Shown: positions 6,775 to 11,170 of the stretch, one piece after another | Layout of the letters: the number at the start of each line of letters is the position of its first letter | Position numbering within the stretch: position 1 is the first letter of the stretch | Assembly (NCBI GenBank): GCA_964434955.1 | Contig: CAYSXI010000175.1 | Location: forward strand, 1 to 11,170 | DNA from: JANQLU01 sp964434955 | GTDB taxonomy: Bacteria; Planctomycetota; Planctomycetia; Pirellulales; Pirellulaceae | Direction of reading: 5' to 3' | DNA: 11,170 nucleotides | Notes under the pieces: model-generated | What the model saw: the letters and a program-made list of their open reading frames with translations, nothing else | Databases searched by the model: none | What the model was told of the DNA's origin: nothing | Program-made: the position numbers and the translations under genes

Positions 6775-7944
6775 TTATTTGAACACGCGCAATTTCTCGG
6801 TGCTCAATTCGAAATTCAATTCCGTCCCTTCCAGTGATTTTCGAATAATGCTCTCGTAGCTGGCCTGTTTCACGGAAATCTTGACTCTTTTTTGAAGCAC
6901 CTCATTGAGGCTGGGATCAAACTCAAGCTTGACATTGAGCCTTGCTGCGACCGAATTCAGCACGTCTCCAATACGAGCCTCGGTATCCAAATCCACGCGT
7001 TTGATTGCCTTGGGGTTGTTTACAACGCTTGAGGATTTCTTTGCAAGGACCAGCTGCCTTCGAATCCGATAATGTCGAACAGGGTCTGTCGTTACGACAA
7101 GCTTGCTTCCCTCGACTTTCTTATCTGCATTCGGCGACTCCGCCTCAACGATTTTTCGAACTCCCGGGTTCGACCGAAGCGAATAAGCATGAGTATAGGT
7201 CTTCTTCGGGTAGGCTTTTGCTACCTCGAAGGATTGCCCATCCTCGGCAACGACGATGGTTTTGCCGAAGCCTACGGCGAGCAGGCTGATTCGGCATAGC
7301 ACACTCGATCGACATAGCCAGCCTTCGTCCCAGAGGTCATTGGGCAAGTCGATGGCTGAATGCAAATCCAGTTTGTTTGACTTAACGATCTCCATCGCAA
7401 GCCCCCGCGGTCGCGAAAGCCGCTCCCATTTGAGTGCCTCTTTGCGTAACCACTTCTGGCGCACCACGCGATTTGAAATCTTGTTGACCTGCTTTCGATT
7501 CTCGTGGTATTCAAAGTAAAACTGCGCGGCCGGTTTTTGCGGGCCGAGGTAGATGACATCTTCAATCCGGATTACCGCCAGTGGTTTGTCATGCGGCACC
7601 GTTTTGACCTGCTCCGCAACCAGGTAGAGTATTTGAAGAACCGTCTTGTTTTCGACTCGCAGCTGAATATTGGCTTCTGGATCGACCCGCCGATCCAGGA
7701 AAATGCTCACGCCTTGATCGTTCGCCAGCTTGTTCAAGAAATTGCGCAGCGTCTGATTGCTTTGCGTGACCGTCAGCGGTTTGGCCAAAGCACGATTCAG
7801 TTCGGCACCTGTTTTTCGCTCCTGCGGGGAGCGCATTGATTCAACGTTCGATTCCGATTCATGCCGGTGCAAGCCCTCGGACTCGGCGGATGCATGAAAT
7901 GCGAATATCGTCAATAGAAAAAGCAAAGCGAATCGTGCTGGCAT
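6775..7944 (-). CDS. Exported protein with secretin/STN-like periplasmic modules
   Basis: The protein has 389 residues. Residues 1-20 form a signal peptide (core FALLFLLTIFAF, likely cleavage after ASA). Residues 56-113 look like an STN/secretin N0 module: LTVTQSNQTLRNFLNKLA, then GVSIFLDRRVDP, then NIQLRVENKTVLQILYLVAEQ. A basic, Trp-containing middle region (about 140-215) has no recognisable domain. Residues 249-300 resemble a secretin N1 repeat (TYTHAYSLR, then KLVVTTDPVRHYRIRRQL). Residues 316-389 form a second STN-like module (RIGDVLNSVAARLNVKLEFD, KRVKISVKQASYESIIRKSL) ending at the stop. There is no secretin beta-barrel or TonB-receptor barrel. I do not recognise a named family. It may be a periplasmic scaffold or peptide-binding protein; this is inferred from fold-like patterns only. 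It is divergent from the HEAT/TPR gene. Confidence 0.85.
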   Translation of the reverse strand: MPARFALLFLLTIFAFHASAESEGLHRHESESNVESMRSPQERKTGAELNRALAKPLTVTQSNQTLRNFLNKLANDQGVSIFLDRRVDPEANIQLRVENKTVLQILYLVAEQVKTVPHDKPLAVIRIEDVIYLGPQKPAAQFYFEYHENRKQVNKISNRVVRQKWLRKEALKWERLSRPRGLAMEIVKSNKLDLHSAIDLPNDLWDEGWLCRSSVLCRISLLAVGFGKTIVVAEDGQSFEVAKAYPKKTYTHAYSLRSNPGVRKIVEAESPNADKKVEGSKLVVTTDPVRHYRIRRQLVLAKKSSSVVNNPKAIKRVDLDTEARIGDVLNSVAARLNVKLEFDPSLNEVLQKRVKISVKQASYESIIRKSLEGTELNFELSTEKLRVFK

Positions 7945-8135
7945 TCCACAAATCCCTAATCGATATATCCGTTACGGTTTGCCAATTCCGCGTCCAAAAC
8001 CCCTGTTTTCCAGCTGAATCACCGGGCAATTCTCCAGCGGATCATTGTGACCGCGAGGGTGCCCAAGTAAACTCGAACATTGGCCCCCAGTTGCATTGTC
8101 AACCAGAAAAAATTCACACCGGAGAACCGGTTTCA

Positions 8136-8795
8136 ATGAAGAACGATCTTCATCATCCCCGGATCGACCTACTGTATCAAAATTACTTGCGAGACGAAAA
8201 CTCAGCCAGTTTCGTTCGTCAAGTGACGCAGACCTACACGATCGGGACGCTGGAACGCTTGGCTCGATACGGCCAGCGTATCAGCCGCCGCGCCGCCGTC
8301 CTGGCGATTGGATTCATCGGCGACATTTATTGTAACGACATTTTGGGCTTTGCCCTGAAAGATTCCGATCGGGCCGTCCGCTTGCTGGCCGACCACGGAA
8401 TTCGGTTGATCTGGTTCCGCATTGACGACCCGGGACTTCGAACAAAACTCAACAAACTCTATCGACTCAACCAGTGCGAACGATTTGAAGAAGCGTTGCT
8501 GCTGGCCGACGAGATCATTCTTGCGGACGAGAACATTTCGGAAGCTTGGAATCAACGAGGTATCGCGAACTATGCGCTTGAAAACTATTACGAGTGCTGC
8601 GGCGATTGCTGGCGAGCCCTGGAATTGAATCCGTTTCAGTTTTCCGCGGCCTTGGGCTTGGGGCATTGCCACATGCAAATGAACGAAGTCCCCGAGGCGA
8701 TTGAGAGCTTCCAAGTGGCCTTGGACATCAATCCCGATCTGGAAAATGTTCGAGCACAGATTGACCACCTTCAGCGGATCCTCGAAGGGCAATAA
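8136..8795 (+). CDS. HEAT-repeat plus TPR protein
   Basis: This 219-residue protein has no signal peptide or membrane segment and is presumably cytoplasmic. Residues about 30-95 form HEAT-like helices (TIGTLERLARYGQRISRRAA, IGDIYCNDILGFALKDSDR, VRLLADHGIRLIW). Residues about 103-206 contain three TPR-like units: RLNQCERFEEALLLADEIIL, then AWNQRGIANYALENYYECCG leading to ALELNP, then LGHCHMQMNEVPEAIESF leading to ALDINP. Such proteins bind other proteins; no partner can be named. The layout resembles small hypothetical TPR proteins I associate with planctomycetes. The ATG at 8136 was chosen because the conserved-looking sequence begins there and GGAG lies 11 bases upstream. The frame remains open back to 7836, but those residues look non-coding and overlap the divergent gene. 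Three close cysteines (154, 155, 158) lie in the second TPR. Confidence 0.85.
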   Translation: MKNDLHHPRIDLLYQNYLRDENSASFVRQVTQTYTIGTLERLARYGQRISRRAAVLAIGFIGDIYCNDILGFALKDSDRAVRLLADHGIRLIWFRIDDPGLRTKLNKLYRLNQCERFEEALLLADEIILADENISEAWNQRGIANYALENYYECCGDCWRALELNPFQFSAALGLGHCHMQMNEVPEAIESFQVALDINPDLENVRAQIDHLQRILEGQ

Positions 8796-8906
8796 GCGAA
8801 AGGCCGTTGGACCATTGTCCCCGCAAATCGCGGTCAAGAATTTCTTGCAAACCGCGGAATTGCCGCCAAGAAACATCAACCGAACGCGAATAGCCGCTTG
8901 TCATTT

Positions 8907-8921
8907 TTGGGCATTGCCCAA
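8907..8921. repeat. 15-base palindrome upstream of the TM2 gene
   Basis: TTGGGCATTGCCCAA is a perfect inverted repeat with 7-base arms around one central base. It sits 27-41 bases before the TM2 start codon and over 110 bases after the HEAT/TPR stop. It could be an operator, or a 6-bp hairpin with a weak AT-rich tail. The rest of the 8796-8947 gap shows nothing recognisable. Confidence 0.5.
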
Positions 8922-8947
8922 TTAATTCGCTTCGTTCGGGGGTCACG

Positions 8948-9379
8948 ATGTCCAAGCTCGCCAAATCCGCTTCCTTTCCAGATACGCATGAAGTCATCGT
9001 CGGATACCTGTTCTGGCTGCTAGGCTGCTTTGGCCTCCACCGCTTCTATTTCGGCAAACCCATCAGTGGGCTTATCTATCTGTTTACATTTGGATTATTG
9101 GGGGTCGGCTGGATCGTCGACTTGTTCCTGATTCCCGGCATGGCCAATGAAGCCAAACAGACCTATTGCCGTGGACAACACGACTACACAATTGCCTGGT
9201 TGCTGCTGGTCTTTGGTGGAACGTTCGGTGTTCACCGAATGTATACCGGTCGATGGATCACCGGCGTCATTTATCTTCTGACCGGCGGATTGTTCCTGCT
9301 CGGGTATTTGTACGATTTCTTTGTCATGAATCACATCGTCGACGAAGAGAATCGACGCCAATACCTGGCCTATGCCTAG
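8948..9379 (+). CDS. Membrane protein with two TM2 domains
   Basis: This 143-residue protein is made almost entirely of two tandem TM2 modules, each with two membrane helices joined by a short turn. The first (about 16-64) has LFWLLGCFGLHRFYFGKPISG then LIYLFTFGLLGVGWIVDLFL. The second (about 80-128) has IAWLLLVFGGTFGVHRMYTGRW then VIYLLTGGLFLLGYLYDFFV. Both keep the family core: a glycine-rich first helix, G-[LV]-H-R-x-Y and a WIVD or YLYD end. Four membrane helices are expected. TM2 proteins are widespread small membrane proteins with no well-established biochemical role in bacteria. A strong GGGGG site lies 5 bases upstream of the ATG. It is convergent with the VWA gene with a 52-base gap. 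Confidence 0.92.
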   Translation: MSKLAKSASFPDTHEVIVGYLFWLLGCFGLHRFYFGKPISGLIYLFTFGLLGVGWIVDLFLIPGMANEAKQTYCRGQHDYTIAWLLLVFGGTFGVHRMYTGRWITGVIYLLTGGLFLLGYLYDFFVMNHIVDEENRRQYLAYA

Positions 9380-9385
9380 AGGGCG

Positions 9386-9429
9386 CGTGTTCGGGCATCA
9401 GACACGGGCATCAGAACACGGGCAGCGGT
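9386..9429. repeat. Tandem 13-base repeats with a flanking inverted repeat
   Basis: TTCGGGCATCAGA (9390-9402) and CACGGGCATCAGA (9403-9415) are adjacent copies, and a third diverged copy, CACGGGCAGCGGT (9417-9429), follows after one base. CGTGTTC (9386-9392) and GAACACG (9414-9420) are perfect inverted arms around two repeat cores. The element fills most of the gap between the convergent TM2 and VWA genes. No T run is present, so a classic terminator is not supported. Confidence 0.6.
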
Positions 9430-9431
9430 GA

Positions 9432-11170
9432 TTACATGAAAACCCGACGGTTGTAGATCACCCATTCGACGACCAAAACCACCAGGGCCAGTATCACAAG
9501 CCACTTCCACCATTCTTTGCGAACGCGTTTTCGATTCTGCGAATTCTCGATTTCTTCAAATCCAATTTCGAGTTTTTCACGGACGCGCACATTGCTTTCA
9601 CGGCGATCCATCAAGTTGACAGCGAACGACTGCGATACGTCATTTTTGTCTTTGCCACTGATTTCGTAGACACCGATTTGATTCGTGTTTCCGTACACAA
9701 ACACATTATTCGGATTGCGCGTCACATTGGTTTTGTCGCCGGCCGGTTGTTTGACATCAATGGAATCAAACGCTTCCTCGACTTTGAGAAGTACAATATC
9801 ACCGGTTTGGATCTTTTGATCGGTCTTGATCTCTGACGAGCCGCCCAGATAACTGACAATGTTTTGCATGATCAACGGAAAGCTCAAATCATTGGGCCAA
9901 TCGGTGTTCAACTGGTCCGTTCCGTCGTCGGCGGTATCAACGATTGACATTGCGAGAAGCAAATCCTGAAACCCATCCCGGGGACCAATCGCCATTAGCG
10001 GCCCCTCCGTGGTTTCAATTAACGGAATCGTCGCCGAAGGCGTATTGGTCAGCGAACGCGCTTCCACGATCACCAGATCTCGCAAAACGATGTATTGGGT
10101 GACCGGGTGGGAACGGTTGTAATCCAAAATGCTGACCGGATTGAAAGGATCGGAAATCGCCCATCGGTCTCCCGGGGGCACGGCATTGATGTAGAACGTG
10201 TTGCAGGCCGGGTTTTCTTTTGGCGCACATCGATCAAACACAATCAGGTCGTAGGTGCCCTCGGTCATCGCATTTGCGTAAACTTCTCCCTCAAGAAATG
10301 AAGGCGGTTCAAATTCGATCACACTCGTCTTCAAGTTTTGCTCAGTTTGCATCCCAAACTCAAGGAACCGATTTCCATCGGTCAGGACCAGAATTCTTGC
10401 CTGGCGGGGTCGGTTCAGAATCGCGTAAGCTCGATTGTCGATATCAAGCACATCCTTGTCTTCGATTTCCAATCTCAAGTTGATGGGCAGTGTGTATTTG
10501 TCGAGTGCCTCGGTTAAATCGAAACTGATGCCGGTCGCTGCGTTCGACTTGATCTCGATTCCTTTCTGCGAATCGAAAAGTTCGTCGTTAGCGTACAAAC
10601 TCACCGAAACGGTTTTCGCTTCATTCGTGAAGTTTTCCAGGCGACCGTAGGCTTGATAGAGCTCTTTCTCGTCCGAATTTGTCGTAACGGAAAATGCGAC
10701 GATGGCAACATTTTCGGGATCTTCCGGGCCGCCAATTGCGTGATATTCCGGTTCCAGGCCAACCATATTGAAATCCGGGACGTCGAGGACTCCCCCGTCA
10801 CTAACGATGAACAACTTCGCTTCTCGTGCGTCGGCAACCTGGTAGTCCCGCGAGTCTTCGCGATTGCTGGTTCGGCCGGGATTCGCCAAACCTGACGCCG
10901 TTTTGAGGGCCTCATTTAGATCGGTTCGGCGTTGCGACTGACGTATCGCTTCGACACGGCGCTTCAAAAGCGACTTATTGGTGGTGTACGATTGAACGGC
11001 AAAGGCCTGATCCGAAAAACTGATAACCATCGCTGCGTCACCAGGCGACATAACATCGATCAAGTTTTTGACATGTTCCTTGGCCTTTTCAAGTCGGCTC
11101 TCGCCGTCCTCAACGGCCGCCATACTCGCAGAGTTGTCGATCAAAAAGATAAACCGCTCCCCCTGCAACT
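9432..11170 (-). CDS. BatA-like VWA-domain membrane protein, partial (N-terminus outside window)
   Basis: At least 578 residues are visible, and the N-terminus is cut by the right edge. The visible part opens directly in a von Willebrand A domain: RFIFLIDNSASM carries the MIDAS motif DxSxS (11, 13, 15 of the visible part), RRTDLNEAL supplies the MIDAS Thr (82), and LFIVSDGG the Asp (124). The TTG at 11168 is therefore not the real start; family members usually have two membrane helices before the VWA domain. A beta-rich region (about 150-250) follows, then a segment with RQARILVLTDGNRFLEF and TYDLIVFDRCAP resembling a glutamine-amidotransferase-like fold, then a FAVNLMDRRESNV segment near residue 518. 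The protein ends in one membrane helix (about 555-571) and a short basic tail. Such proteins are presumed MoxR/DUF58 partners at the membrane. Neighbours beyond the edge are unknown. Confidence 0.93.
   Translation of the reverse strand, partial: LQGERFIFLIDNSASMAAVEDGESRLEKAKEHVKNLIDVMSPGDAAMVISFSDQAFAVQSYTTNKSLLKRRVEAIRQSQRRTDLNEALKTASGLANPGRTSNREDSRDYQVADAREAKLFIVSDGGVLDVPDFNMVGLEPEYHAIGGPEDPENVAIVAFSVTTNSDEKELYQAYGRLENFTNEAKTVSVSLYANDELFDSQKGIEIKSNAATGISFDLTEALDKYTLPINLRLEIEDKDVLDIDNRAYAILNRPRQARILVLTDGNRFLEFGMQTEQNLKTSVIEFEPPSFLEGEVYANAMTEGTYDLIVFDRCAPKENPACNTFYINAVPPGDRWAISDPFNPVSILDYNRSHPVTQYIVLRDLVIVEARSLTNTPSATIPLIETTEGPLMAIGPRDGFQDLLLAMSIVDTADDGTDQLNTDWPNDLSFPLIMQNIVSYLGGSSEIKTDQKIQTGDIVLLKVEEAFDSIDVKQPAGDKTNVTRNPNNVFVYGNTNQIGVYEISGKDKNDVSQSFAVNLMDRRESNVRVREKLEIGFEEIENSQNRKRVRKEWWKWLVILALVVLVVEWVIYNRRVFM

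Noticed and set aside
7836..8135. Upstream extension of the HEAT/TPR gene from 7836
   Set aside because: It overlaps the signal-peptide end of the divergent gene, and its residues show no domain character.
8202..8879. Minus-strand open frame of 225 codons opposite the HEAT/TPR gene
   Set aside because: It is antisense to a gene with clear TPR motifs and shows no domain of its own; open antisense frames are common with this codon usage.
1..11170. CRISPR arrays, transposons, phage genes, tRNA or rRNA genes
   Set aside because: No regularly spaced repeats, transposase or integrase motifs, or RNA-gene signatures were seen on either strand.

Overview
This looks like a chromosomal segment from a planctomycete, probably of the Pirellulales type. 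The inference rests on gene content and style: a MoxR/DUF58 pair, a BatA-like von Willebrand protein with a C-terminal anchor, a HEAT-plus-TPR protein of a type I associate with planctomycetes, sparse operons with frequent strand switches, and roughly even base composition. No 16S gene or other taxonomic marker is present, so the assignment is an inference.

Layout. A glycine-zipper lipoprotein runs off the left edge (minus strand). MoxR ATPase and DUF58 genes (427-2693, plus) overlap at TAATG and form a two-gene operon. A secreted FKBP prolyl isomerase (2900-3676, plus) has its own promoter and ends at a strong hairpin terminator that can also serve the convergent GNAT acetyltransferase (3811-4293, minus). 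The GNAT gene is divergent from a short-chain NAD-dependent epimerase/dehydratase (4397-5284, plus), which converges on an A-type iron-sulfur carrier (5477-5812, minus). A NUDIX-like protein (6055-6690, minus) and a secreted protein with secretin-type periplasmic modules (6775-7944, minus) follow. Divergent from these is a HEAT/TPR protein (8136-8795, plus), then a double TM2-domain membrane protein (8948-9379, plus). A large VWA/BatA-like membrane protein (9432-11170, minus) is cut by the right edge.

How they fit together. MoxR, DUF58 and the VWA protein belong to families that normally form one membrane-associated chaperone-like system and are often encoded side by side; here the VWA gene is about 6.7 kb away on the opposite strand. 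The other genes are independent housekeeping or envelope functions (proline isomerisation, Fe-S assembly, nucleotide-type hydrolysis, acetylation).

I see no phage, transposon, CRISPR, toxin-antitoxin, tRNA or rRNA signal, and no convincing new multi-gene system. The more unusual items are the secretin-module protein without a secretin barrel, the internal TM2 duplication, and a few inverted or tandem repeats in short intergenic gaps. All intergenic gaps are shorter than 300 bases.
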